Shown piece after piece: positions 9,231-17,475 of a stretch of DNA of 64,000 bases. Every line of letters begins with the position of its first letter. Positions within the stretch are counted from its first letter, which is position 1. The translations under genes and the position numbers were made by a program. The DNA is from JADFQT01 sp965216025. GTDB lineage: Bacteria; Chloroflexota; Dehalococcoidia; Lucifugimonadales; UBA3495. The stretch is from contig CBDCEX010000018.1 in NCBI GenBank assembly GCA_965216025.1, positions 682,001 to 746,000 on the forward strand, written 5' to 3'. The notes under the pieces are model-generated. The model worked only from the letters and a program-made list of their open reading frames with translations. It was not told the origin of the DNA and made no database searches.

Positions 9231-9288
9231 CTTAGTGTGACCACAACTTAAGGTGCTTACACACTAAGATGACGACAGTGTGACCACA
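9231..9288. repeat. hairpin and direct repeats between UbiD and UbiA genes
   Basis: The 150-bp gap holds an inverted repeat CTTAGTGTG (9231-9239) / CACACTAAG (9260-9268) and a direct repeat AGTGTGACCACA (9234-9245 and 9277-9288). It may be a regulator site or a partial terminator before the prenyltransferase gene. Confidence 0.55.
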
Positions 9289-9329
9289 TATTAGGGTGAT
9301 CACAACCAGAGGGACCGCACCTGATTGAG

Positions 9330-10220
9330 ATGCAGACCACTTCTATATTGCCTAATAAAGCGCGGGTAATAGCCGGGAAAATCCCACTTTACCTGAGCTC
9401 CATTCGCATTTGGGAGGCCCTTTTCGCCACTCCCTTTGCCTACATCGGCATGGTTTTGGCTGCCGGCGGCTGGCCGGGATGGCACCCCTTCATCTGGTTA
9501 ACAGTGGCGCTGATGGGCGTACGAACCCTGGGTATGTCGGCAAACCGGTTGATTCACGCCAAGGAGGATGCTCTCAATCCACGGACGTCCAATCGCCACC
9601 TGCCCCAGGGCATCCTCAAATCTGGGGAAGTCCTGGGAATGATCCTCGTCTCCGGCGCCATCTTCGTATTTGCCGCCTACCAGCTCAATTCGCTGGTTCT
9701 AATTTTGACACCGGTGGCGGCGGGATACGTAATCCTGTACTCCTACGCCAAATACTTCACCTGGGCGTGCAATCTGATGCTGGGCTGGGCGCTGGCCATG
9801 GCTCCGGCTGGGGCATGGATCGCTGTGACCGGTACCCTGCCTCCGCAAGCGGTTTTGCTGTCCTTCGTGGTGGCCACCTGGGCAGGAGGCTTCGACACCA
9901 TCTACGGATGCACCGATTACGAATTTGACAAGGAGCAGGGAATTCACTCCGTGTCTAGCAAATTCGGCGTGGCCACGGCTTTATGGATCGCCCAGGGCCT
10001 GCACCTGCTCTCCGTTTCGGCGCTGCTGGCCCTGGGCCTTTGGCTTGAGCTGGGCTACTTTTTTTACCTGGGCTGGGCCATCGCGGTCGGGTTATTGATT
10101 TACGAGAACAGCCTGGTTAAGCCCGACGATCTCTCCAAGGTTGGCGTGGCATTTTTTCGGATGAACAGCTACGTCTCGGTTCAACTTCTCTTTTTCATCG
10201 TTTTGGCAGTGGTACTGTAG
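9330..10220 (+). CDS. UbiA family prenyltransferase (MqnP-like)
   Basis: Integral membrane enzyme that attaches a polyprenyl chain to an aromatic ring. The 296-residue length and about eight hydrophobic segments fit the family. The two Asp-rich prenyl-diphosphate motifs appear as SANRLIHAKEDALNPRTSNR (about 70-89, a variant of NxxxDxxxD with fewer acidic residues) and FDTIYGCTDYEFDKEQG (about 189-205). The position between UbiD- and UbiX-like genes supports menaquinone synthesis. ATG 9330 is the first start in frame. Other UbiA substrates are possible. Confidence 0.88.
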   Translation: MQTTSILPNKARVIAGKIPLYLSSIRIWEALFATPFAYIGMVLAAGGWPGWHPFIWLTVALMGVRTLGMSANRLIHAKEDALNPRTSNRHLPQGILKSGEVLGMILVSGAIFVFAAYQLNSLVLILTPVAAGYVILYSYAKYFTWACNLMLGWALAMAPAGAWIAVTGTLPPQAVLLSFVVATWAGGFDTIYGCTDYEFDKEQGIHSVSSKFGVATALWIAQGLHLLSVSALLALGLWLELGYFFYLGWAIAVGLLIYENSLVKPDDLSKVGVAFFRMNSYVSVQLLFFIVLAVVL

Positions 10221-10238
10221 CGGTGCTGTTTGAGACTT

Positions 10239-10835
10239 ATGGTTGATGCGAAGCCGATAGTGGTAGGAATATCCGGGGCCAGTGGAGCGGTCTTGGCCCG
10301 GGAGACCGTCCATGAGCTGTTGCGGCGCGAAATCCCGACTATTGCGGTCTGCTCCAACGCCGCCCGTCTGGTCTGGCAAGAAGAGTTGGACCAGTCCTTT
10401 AACGAGGCGCTATCCGAGTGGCGGGAGCATCCCCAGTTCACGGATTATGGGATCGGCGACCTGCGGGCTCCCATTGCCAGTGGCACCTTTCCCACTGCAG
10501 GCATGGTGGTGGTGCCGTGCAGCATGAATACCGTCGCATCGGTGGCCCACGGGCTGGCAGGCAATTTGCTGCTGCGGACGGCGGATGTTTGTCTCAAGGA
10601 GCGCCGGCGGCTGGTGCTGGTGCCCCGGGAAACACCGCTCCACAGCATCCACCTGGAGAACCTGCTGGCGGTCTCCCGGGCGGGAGCGGTGATTCTGCCC
10701 CCGGAACCCGCCTTTTACCTCAAGCCCCAGGGGATGGATGACCTGGTCCGCTTTGTGGTGGGTCGCGTTATCGTGGCCCTGGGGGTGGCCGACGACCTTC
10801 CCTCGGAGCTACAGTACGGGGGAGGAGATGCCTGA
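10239..10835 (+). CDS. UbiX family flavin prenyltransferase (MqnM-like)
   Basis: Makes prenylated FMN from FMN and dimethylallyl phosphate for UbiD enzymes. Typical features: the N-terminal FMN-binding VVGISGASGAVLA (about 7-19), VPCSMNTVASVAHGLAGNLL (about 93-112), LVLVPRETPLHSIHL (about 128-142) and the C-terminal VVGRVIVALG. About 198 residues, the normal size. ATG 10239 gives the standard N-terminus; an upstream TTG (10230) would add three residues. Its TGA overlaps the next ATG (TGATG), so the downstream protease-like gene is co-translated. Confidence 0.92.
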   Translation: MVDAKPIVVGISGASGAVLARETVHELLRREIPTIAVCSNAARLVWQEELDQSFNEALSEWREHPQFTDYGIGDLRAPIASGTFPTAGMVVVPCSMNTVASVAHGLAGNLLLRTADVCLKERRRLVLVPRETPLHSIHLENLLAVSRAGAVILPPEPAFYLKPQGMDDLVRFVVGRVIVALGVADDLPSELQYGGGDA

Positions 10836-11188
10836 TGGGTATTACTTACATAGACGGCACAGCCAGGGGACCGAGTGGTGAAGAAGCTGAGGTTACCTTT
10901 TTGGTCGACAGTGGCGCCACCTATTCCCTGTTGCCGGAATCAGTATGGCGGCCCATCGGCTTGGAACCCACCCGCGAGATGACCTTCACCCTGGCCGATG
11001 GCACCAGAGTCGAGAGGCAAATTTCTAGCTGCTACCTGGTACTCCCCCAGGGAGAAGCCTACACCCCGTTGATTTTGGGTGAGCCCGGTGACGAAGGGCT
11101 CCTGGGGCTGGTAACATTGGAAATCCTAGGCCTGGTGTTCAACCCCTTCAGCCGCACGCTGCATCCGATGCGCATGATGCTCGCCTGA
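10835..11188 (+). CDS. retropepsin-like aspartic protease domain protein
   Basis: A 117-residue single-domain clan AA protein. The active-site signature FLVDSGATYSLLP (about 23-35) is clear, followed by the flap region and a second hydrophobic-hydrophobic-Gly motif LLGLVTLEILGL (about 89-100). Such one-lobe proteins form homodimers to build the active site. ATG overlaps the UbiX stop codon and menG starts 3 nt after its own stop, so it is embedded in a menaquinone operon; its substrate there is unknown. Preceded by GGGGGAGGAG, a strong ribosome site. It has no signal peptide, so it is probably cytosolic. Confidence 0.85.
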   Translation: MGITYIDGTARGPSGEEAEVTFLVDSGATYSLLPESVWRPIGLEPTREMTFTLADGTRVERQISSCYLVLPQGEAYTPLILGEPGDEGLLGLVTLEILGLVFNPFSRTLHPMRMMLA

Positions 11189-11191
11189 CCC

Positions 11192-11914
11192 ATGGCCCAG
11201 TTGCAGGGTGAGGCAAAACAGCAATACGTTGCGAGCATGTTCGCCCGCATCGCCGGTCGCTACGACCTGATGAACACCCTGATAACCGGGGGTATGCACC
11301 AGAGTTGGAAGCGCACAACCGCCCGAATCACCGCCCAGGGTCTGTCGGGCCGGGCCCTGGACGTGGCGTCCGGTACTGGGGACCTGGCCCTGGCCCTGGC
11401 CGGACTCCCTCAAATCCATCAGGCGGTGGGGTTGGACCTGCTGCCGGAGATGGTAACCCTGGCCCAGGCGAAGGCTGCCCGAGAGCATCCGGCGGCCCAG
11501 ACCTGCATGATGCTAGGCGATGCGCTCTCGCTGCCTTTTCCTGACAACAGCTTTGCCTGCGCCACCGCGGGCTTCAGTTTGCGCAACATGCCGGACCTGC
11601 CCCGGGCCCTGGCCGAAATGTCACGGGTGGTAAAACCCGGCGGCCGGGTGACTACTTTGGAGCTGACGCCCTTAACCAGGGGGTTGAAAAGCAGGCTGTT
11701 TCGCCCCTACTTTCATGGATTGGTGCCGCTGATGGGCCAGCTGGTGGCGGGAAACCGTGCGGCATATTCCTACCTGCCCCAGTCGGTGGACCGCTTTCCC
11801 GACGCCGAGGGGTTGTCGTCGCTGCTGCGCGAAGCCGGGCTGGTGGAGATCGATTATCAGTTCCTGGGCTTCGGCACGGTGGCGCTGCACCGGGGACTCA
11901 AGCCGATCCCTTGA
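11192..11914 (+). CDS. menG: demethylmenaquinone methyltransferase
   Basis: UbiE/MenG SAM-dependent methyltransferase, last step of menaquinone synthesis. Family motifs: FARIAGRYDLMNTLITGGMH (about 12-31), SAM-binding ALDVASGTGDLALAL (about 51-65), TAGFSLRNMPDLPRALAEM (about 124-142) and RVVKPGGRVTTLELTP (about 144-159). 240 residues is normal. It follows the retropepsin gene by 3 nt and is followed by a 140-nt gap before prfA. The UbiE/MenG ambiguity is settled only by context, which lacks ubiquinone genes. Confidence 0.93.
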   Translation: MAQLQGEAKQQYVASMFARIAGRYDLMNTLITGGMHQSWKRTTARITAQGLSGRALDVASGTGDLALALAGLPQIHQAVGLDLLPEMVTLAQAKAAREHPAAQTCMMLGDALSLPFPDNSFACATAGFSLRNMPDLPRALAEMSRVVKPGGRVTTLELTPLTRGLKSRLFRPYFHGLVPLMGQLVAGNRAAYSYLPQSVDRFPDAEGLSSLLREAGLVEIDYQFLGFGTVALHRGLKPIP

Positions 11915-12055
11915 GACTTCCAAAGTGGCATGCGATTGCCCTCGCTGCAGAGGCAGGGCCCCTTGTTCGTCGGTAACGATTGGGATACACTGGAGGATAC
12001 CGAAGGGTGTTTACGACTTTCCCGGTACTACTGATTTCTGCTACCGACAACGATT

Positions 12056-13135
12056 ATGAGCTCAATATTCGACAAGCTGGAACCCGTCGTTCGCCGCCAC
12101 CAGGAAATCGAGGAACTGATGGCGCAACCCGACGTTGCCACCGATTTCGCCCGTGTTCAAGAGCTGGCCAAGGAGCGGGCATCTCTGGAAGAGCTGGTTG
12201 GATTGTCCGCCAAGCATAAGGGGCTGCTTCAGGAGCAAATGGACCTGAAGTCGCTGGTGGAAGAAGGCGGAGATCAGGAGCTGGTAGCCATGGCTCGGGA
12301 AGAGTTGGACGACGTAGAGCAAATGCTGGACGACCTGGCTGAGGCATTGCGGCTGGCCCTTCTGCCCAAGGACCCCAACGACGAGCGGGACGTAATCGTA
12401 GAGATTCGCTCCGGCACCGGCGGTCATGAGGCCAGCCTCTTTGCCGCCGACCTGTATCGCCTCTACACCAGGTACGCCCAGCTGCAGAACTGGAAAGTCG
12501 ACGTGATGGACTCCAACCCCTCGGATCTGGGCGGCCTCAACAAAATTGTCTTTGACATTCAGGGCAAGGGCGCCTTCAGCCGCCTCAAGTTCGAGCGCGG
12601 CGTGCATCGGGTGCAGCGGGTGCCGGAAACCGAGGCGCAAGGGCGCATCCACACCTCCACCGCCACCGTGGCCGTCTTGCCCCAGGCCGACGAGGTGGAG
12701 GTGAACATCTCTGCCGAAGACCTGCGCATCGATATTTTCCACGCCGGCGGCCACGGCGGCCAGAATGTGAACAAAGTAGCCACCGCCGTCCGCATCGTCC
12801 ACGAGCCGACGGGCCTGGTCGTGGTGTGCCAGGACGAGCGTTCCCAGTACAAGAACAAGCAGCGGGCGATGTCCATGCTGCGGGCCCGGCTATTTGAGGC
12901 GGAGCAGGAGCGGCACGACGCCGAGATAAGCCAGAGCCGTCGCTCCCAGGTGGGCAGCGCCGAGCGCTCTGAGAAAATCCGCACTTATAACTATCCCCAA
13001 GACCGGATAACCGACCACCGAGTCTCCACCAGCTTCCACGGCATTCCCCGAGTGATGGACGGCCAGCTCGATGATATCATCGATACGCTGGTCGCCTGGG
13101 AGCAGGGCTGGCTGCTGGAAGAAGTAACCGCCTAA
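12056..13135 (+). CDS. prfA: peptide chain release factor 1
   Basis: Class I release factor that reads UAA and UAG. 359 residues. The codon-recognition motif is P-E-T in VQRVPETEAQGR (about 182-193), a PxT motif and hence RF1 rather than RF2, and the catalytic GGQ lies in HAGGHGGQNVNKVATAVRI (about 229-247). The loop sequence after GGQ is unlike the Proteobacterial NTTDSA form and, from memory, resembles Dehalococcoidia proteins. prmC follows 8 nt after the stop, the usual pair because PrmC methylates this GGQ glutamine. Confidence 0.97.
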   Translation: MSSIFDKLEPVVRRHQEIEELMAQPDVATDFARVQELAKERASLEELVGLSAKHKGLLQEQMDLKSLVEEGGDQELVAMAREELDDVEQMLDDLAEALRLALLPKDPNDERDVIVEIRSGTGGHEASLFAADLYRLYTRYAQLQNWKVDVMDSNPSDLGGLNKIVFDIQGKGAFSRLKFERGVHRVQRVPETEAQGRIHTSTATVAVLPQADEVEVNISAEDLRIDIFHAGGHGGQNVNKVATAVRIVHEPTGLVVVCQDERSQYKNKQRAMSMLRARLFEAEQERHDAEISQSRRSQVGSAERSEKIRTYNYPQDRITDHRVSTSFHGIPRVMDGQLDDIIDTLVAWEQGWLLEEVTA

Positions 13136-13143
13136 AACCCGCC

Positions 13144-14040
13144 ATGCCATCCCTGCGCCAAGTAGTCCAGGGAACCCACGGCATATTGGAAGGATTTCAG
13201 ATCCCGGATTCCCGCCTCGAGGCTGAGGTCATGGTGATGGACACCATGCGCATGCCCCGCCAAGACCTGTTCGCCAACCAGGAAACGGAAGTTTCCCCGC
13301 AGCAAGAGCAGGAGTTGGCGGAGATAATCGAGCGCCGCCGGAAGCGGGAGCCCCTGGCCTATATTCTGGGCTACAAGGAATTCTACGGAATTAACCTGCT
13401 GGTCAACTCCAACGTGCTGATCCCCCGTCCGGAAACCGAATCGATGGTGGAGCATGCCCTATTCATGGCCCTGATGGGCATGGAAACGGCGGAACTAGTC
13501 ATCGCCGATGTCGGGACCGGCACTGGGGCCATCGCCATTAACCTGGCGATCCACCTGCCGGCGGCGCAGATCTACGCCATGGACCTTACGGATGAGGTCC
13601 TGGATGTAGCCAGCTATAACGTCCACGCCCATAACGTGGCCGACCGAATTACGCTTCTGAAGGGCGATTTGCTGGAACCCCTGCCTCAGTCCGTAGACCT
13701 GATCGTGGCCAACCTGCCCTATCTGCCCAGCCAGCGAATTCCCACCCTGCAGCCGGAGATTCAGTGGGAGCCCCGACAAGCGCTGGATGGCGGAGAAGAG
13801 GGGTTGGACCATATTCGGCGGTTACTGGAACAGGCGGCCAGCTCACCGTTGGGGGATGGGAATTCGGGCTTCCTCAAGGATAGCGGTATCATCCTGCTGG
13901 AGCTGGACCCGGAACAGGTGCCCGCGGTCAAGGAAATGGCTGACCGGCTATTTCCCGGTGTGGAAACCAGCGTCGAGCCGGATATTTCCCAGAGGGACCG
14001 CATTTTTGTAATTAACCGCGGCCAAGATTTTCCCTCTTGA
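13144..14040 (+). CDS. prmC: peptide chain release factor N5-glutamine methyltransferase
   Basis: Methylates the GGQ glutamine of release factors using SAM. Features: the N-terminal helical domain, REPLAYILGYKEFYG (about 75-89), IPRPETESMVEHAL (about 97-110), SAM motif IADVGTGTGAIAINLA (about 120-135) and VANLPYLPSQR (about 183-193) in place of the usual NPPY. 298 residues. Coupled to prfA. The NLPY variant is one conservative step from the consensus and should remain active. Confidence 0.94.
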   Translation: MPSLRQVVQGTHGILEGFQIPDSRLEAEVMVMDTMRMPRQDLFANQETEVSPQQEQELAEIIERRRKREPLAYILGYKEFYGINLLVNSNVLIPRPETESMVEHALFMALMGMETAELVIADVGTGTGAIAINLAIHLPAAQIYAMDLTDEVLDVASYNVHAHNVADRITLLKGDLLEPLPQSVDLIVANLPYLPSQRIPTLQPEIQWEPRQALDGGEEGLDHIRRLLEQAASSPLGDGNSGFLKDSGIILLELDPEQVPAVKEMADRLFPGVETSVEPDISQRDRIFVINRGQDFPS

Positions 14041-14120
14041 CTTCCCTAGCACGGCGGGCTATAGATTAGAGCCGATCAGGCCGCGCCTGAATCTAGCCAG
14101 CCCGGCCCCGGAGGCTGCCG

Positions 14121-15005
14121 ATGTCCACCGCCGACCTGTCCAGCTTTTGGAAGCGCACCATAGAAGAAATGGCGCAGTCCGAGCCGAATCTCGCAATGGA
14201 GGAAGCCCCGGAGCTAAGCACCCGGGATTACCGGACTCGCCGGGTGGTATTGGATAGCTTCCAAGGGAAGCGCCTGCGCGGCTGGTATACCACGCCCACC
14301 GGCCCGCCACCAGCCGGCAAGTTCCCCGGTGTTTTGGCGGTTCCAGGCTACGGCGGCGCCAAGCTCATTCCCACCCATCTGGCCATTAGCGGGTTTGCGG
14401 TTTTGACCTTGTTTCCCCGGGCTCAGGGAGAAAGCCGGCAGGAATGGGAGCTCGAGCACAGCACCAAAATAACCTACCACCTAACCGACCCGGAGAAGTA
14501 TTACTACCGGGGCGCTTACATGGATTGTCTGCGGGGCCTGGATTTCCTCTCCTCCCAGCCCGAAACGGACCCCAACCGCCTGGGAATGTGGAGCCGTAGC
14601 CAGGGCGGGGGATTTACCTTGGTCACCGCTGCCCTCGACTCCCGCCTGTCCGTGGCGGTGGCTGAGGAACCCTTCTTGTGCAACTTTCCGGTTTCGATTG
14701 ACATAACCACCAATCCCTACCTGGAACTGCACGATTATGCCGCAGCCTATCCAGAGCAGCGGCAGGCGATTCTGGATACGCTTTATTACTTCGACCCTCT
14801 GAACCTGGCGGAAAACATTAGCTGCCCGATTCTGATGAACATTGGCATGAAGGACGAAACTTGTCCATATCGTACTATAATGCCGGTGTTCAAGAAGATT
14901 ACCGCGCCCAAAGCGATCCACGTTTATCCGGAGCTAACCCATTCGCCCTGTTCCGACTTCAACGCCCACGCTATGAGCTGGCTGCGCCGCTATTTGGGGG
15001 CGTAA
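14121..15005 (+). CDS. alpha/beta hydrolase, acetylxylan esterase (CE7)-like
   Basis: 294-residue hydrolase resembling the AXE1/cephalosporin C deacetylase family. Visible: GVLAVPGYGGAKL (about 72-84), LFPRAQGESRQEWE at the place of the family RGQG motif (about 98-111), nucleophile elbow MWSRSQGGGF (about 156-165, Ser in SxSQGG), and a late YPELTHSPCSDF with the catalytic His. The usual terminal His-Glu pair is absent. Not obviously coupled to the menaquinone block (about 80-nt gap); the HpaB-type monooxygenase follows 37 nt downstream and may share a transcript. The substrate is not predictable. Confidence 0.8.
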   Translation: MSTADLSSFWKRTIEEMAQSEPNLAMEEAPELSTRDYRTRRVVLDSFQGKRLRGWYTTPTGPPPAGKFPGVLAVPGYGGAKLIPTHLAISGFAVLTLFPRAQGESRQEWELEHSTKITYHLTDPEKYYYRGAYMDCLRGLDFLSSQPETDPNRLGMWSRSQGGGFTLVTAALDSRLSVAVAEEPFLCNFPVSIDITTNPYLELHDYAAAYPEQRQAILDTLYYFDPLNLAENISCPILMNIGMKDETCPYRTIMPVFKKITAPKAIHVYPELTHSPCSDFNAHAMSWLRRYLGA

Positions 15006-15042
15006 ACCGGCCCGGACTGTTCTCAAAAGGGAGGGTCCCATC

Positions 15043-16500
15043 ATGCCAGCACGGACCGGCCAGCAATACCTGGAAGGGTTGCGCCAGCAGCCCCGAGAGA
15101 TTCATCTGGGTGGTCAGCGGGTGGAGGATGTCACCACCTTTCCCGGCCTGGCCGGTGGCGCTCGCTCCCTGGCCGGGCTCTATGACATGCAGCACGACCC
15201 CAATCTGCGGGAGCAGATGACCTACGCCTCCCCGACCAGCGGGCAGCCGGTGGGCCTCTCCTTCCTGGCTCCGCGAACCAAGGACGACCTGGCTCGCCGG
15301 CGGGGGATGATGTCCCGCTGGGCCCACACCAGCTACGGGATGATGGGGCGAACGCCGGACTTCCTGAACGTCAGCCTGATGTGCATGGCGGAGGCCGGGG
15401 ACTACTTCGCCCAGAACCGCCCCGAGTTCAAGCAAAACATCGTCAATTACTACGAATACGTTCGAGAGAATGACCTGACCCTAACCCACACCCTGGTAAA
15501 TTTACAGCGCAATCGGCGTCCGGCGGCCACCAGCCGGCATTTCAGCACCGATGTGGCCCTGGCGGTGGTCGACGAGACCGATGCCGGTATCGTGGTGCGG
15601 GGCGCTAGAACCCTGGCCACCCTGGGGCCGCTATCCGATGAGATCGCCGTCTATCCCACCCGGGGGCAGCAGTTGGCCAACAGCGAGGATGCCTGGCGAT
15701 ATGCCTTCGCCTTTGCCGTTCCCTGCGGCATTCCTGGTCTCAAGTTCCTCTGCCGGGAGAGTTATGACCTGGGACGTTCCCAGTTCGATCACCCCTTGGC
15801 TTCCCGCTTTGAGGAGATGGACGCCATTGTTTTCTTCGATGACGTGCTGGTTCCCTGGGAGCGGGTATTCCTTTATCAGGATGCCGATCTGTGCAACGAA
15901 ATTAGCGCGGCAACCAATCAGTACACCCACTCCGGGCACCAGGTGGTTACCAAAAACGTCGCCAAGTGCGAGTTTGTCCTGGGGCTGGCCAGTCTCATGG
16001 TCAAGACCCTGGGCTCTGGGAGCATACCCCAGACCCAAACCCTGGTTGCGGAGCTGATCGAGAACCTGGAGATAATGAAGGCCCTGCTGCTGGCTGCCGA
16101 GGCCGGAGCGGCTATTGACCGTTGGGGGGTAATGTGCCCCTCCCGAATTCCCATCACGGTGGCCCGCAACCAGTTTATCCGTATGTACCCCAGGATGGTG
16201 GAGATTATCCAGCTGCTCGGGTCCAGCAGCCTGATGGCCCTGCCCGCCGAGGCGGACTTCAACGGGCCGTTAGCCCAGCACATTGAGCAATATATGGACA
16301 CCGACACCGCCACTTCCGGAGAGCGGGTGCAGCTGTTCCGCCTGGCCTGGGACCTGGCGTGCAGCGCCTTTGGTTCCCGCCAAGTGCTCTACGAGCGCTA
16401 TTTTCAGGGGGACTGGATGCGCAACGCCAGCGTGCTTTTCGGGAGTTATGACACGGAGGATTTAATGCAGCAGGTTCGGGATTTCCTGGCGCGTTCCTGA
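15043..16500 (+). CDS. HpaB-type flavin-dependent 4-hydroxyphenylacetate 3-monooxygenase oxygenase
   Basis: Large oxygenase subunit of a two-component FADH2-dependent aromatic hydroxylase. The 485-residue length and acyl-CoA-dehydrogenase-like fold fit. Motifs: LSFLAPRTKDDLARRRGMM near the N-terminus, DVALAVVDETDAGIVVRGAR (about 168-187), FAVPCGIPGLKFLCRES (about 224-240) and FFDDVLVPWERVFLY (about 265-279). No reductase (HpaC) is adjacent, so the FADH2 must come from elsewhere. Start ATG 15043 has AAAGGGAGGG upstream. The substrate may be another phenol. Confidence 0.87.
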   Translation: MPARTGQQYLEGLRQQPREIHLGGQRVEDVTTFPGLAGGARSLAGLYDMQHDPNLREQMTYASPTSGQPVGLSFLAPRTKDDLARRRGMMSRWAHTSYGMMGRTPDFLNVSLMCMAEAGDYFAQNRPEFKQNIVNYYEYVRENDLTLTHTLVNLQRNRRPAATSRHFSTDVALAVVDETDAGIVVRGARTLATLGPLSDEIAVYPTRGQQLANSEDAWRYAFAFAVPCGIPGLKFLCRESYDLGRSQFDHPLASRFEEMDAIVFFDDVLVPWERVFLYQDADLCNEISAATNQYTHSGHQVVTKNVAKCEFVLGLASLMVKTLGSGSIPQTQTLVAELIENLEIMKALLLAAEAGAAIDRWGVMCPSRIPITVARNQFIRMYPRMVEIIQLLGSSSLMALPAEADFNGPLAQHIEQYMDTDTATSGERVQLFRLAWDLACSAFGSRQVLYERYFQGDWMRNASVLFGSYDTEDLMQQVRDFLARS

Positions 16501-16548
16501 TGGGTTTTTTGGTAATGTGAAGCTTCCATAAAGGGAAAATCTCTCTTA

Positions 16549-17471
16549 GTAACTATCTCAATACCTTGAATTGAATTTGAAACTTATATTATACTTCCAC
16601 CAAAAGTGTGGAGGTGAAAGCAGTGAAACCAATGAGGCAAGTTGAACCGCTGGAGACTATTTGGGAGATTCCGGACGATTTGTGGGAGAAAGTTGAGCCA
16701 GTGATCCTGGCGGGAACCCCTCCCAAAACCACCGGTCGCAAGCGGGTCAACCCAAGGCCAATCCTTAACGGAATTATCTTTCGCTTACGTAGTGGTTGCC
16801 AATGGAACCATCTGCCCAAGACTTTTGGTGACGATAGTACTATCCATCGTACTTTTCAGCTATGGGTAGAATCGGGAGTGTTGAACCAAGTGTGGTCGGT
16901 CATGGTAGAGGAATGTGAAGAGCTGGGAGGTGTGGACTGGGAATGGCAAGCAGCGGATTGCGCCCTGGGTAAAGCTCGCCTGGGGGGGACGCAATTGGCC
17001 CCAATCCCACGGACCGGGGCAAGGCGGGCAGCAAGCGAAGCCTGTTGGTAGAGGGGGATGGAGGGCCTCTGAGTCTAGTGGTAGCTGGAGCCAATGTCCA
17101 CGACACCAAGCTGCTGGAAGCCACCCTGGCAGCCATTGTGGTGGAGCGGCCTCAGCCCACTGACCAGGCACCCCAGCACCTATGTCTGGACAAAGGGTAT
17201 GACAATCCCACCGGCCACCAAGCTGCCGCTGCCCACGGGTATCAGGCCCACATACGACGTATTGGTGAGGAGAAGCTGGATAGCTTCGGCGAGAAGACCC
17301 ATCCGGCCCGACGTTGGGTGGTGGAACGAACCCTGTCGTGGCTGTCCAAGTGCAGAGGATTACTTGTCCGTTACGACAAAAAGGCATCCAATTTCCTGGG
17401 TCTTTTGCAACTGGCCTGCGGGCTACTGTGGTACCGGCGAGTTTGGCGCCTTACTGTTTTGAGATAGTTAC
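16549..17471 (+). mobile_element. IS5-family element
   Basis: Terminal inverted repeats GTAACTATCTCA (left 16549-16560; right, inward, 17471-17460) flanked by TTA on both sides (16546-16548 and 17472-17474), a 3-bp target duplication. An IS701-like element was later inserted across its right boundary. Confidence 0.85.
16623..17467 (+). CDS. IS5 family transposase, -1 frameshift at a G7 run
   Basis: ORF A (to 17051) carries the DUF4096-like N-terminus with RLRSGCQWNHLPKTFGD, and the first catalytic Asp in AADCALGKA. ORF B continues with GPNPTDRGKAGSKRSLL, CLDKGYDNP and the C-terminal WVVERTLSWLSKCRGLLVRY with the Glu. The frames join by a -1 slip on seven G (16982-16988): CTG GGG GGG then GAC GCA restores the family sequence, so programmed frameshifting is likely. 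GTG 16623 is chosen because GGAGGT (16610-16615) lies 7 nt upstream. The stop lies inside the right terminal repeat. Confidence 0.87.
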
Positions 17472-17475
17472 TTAG

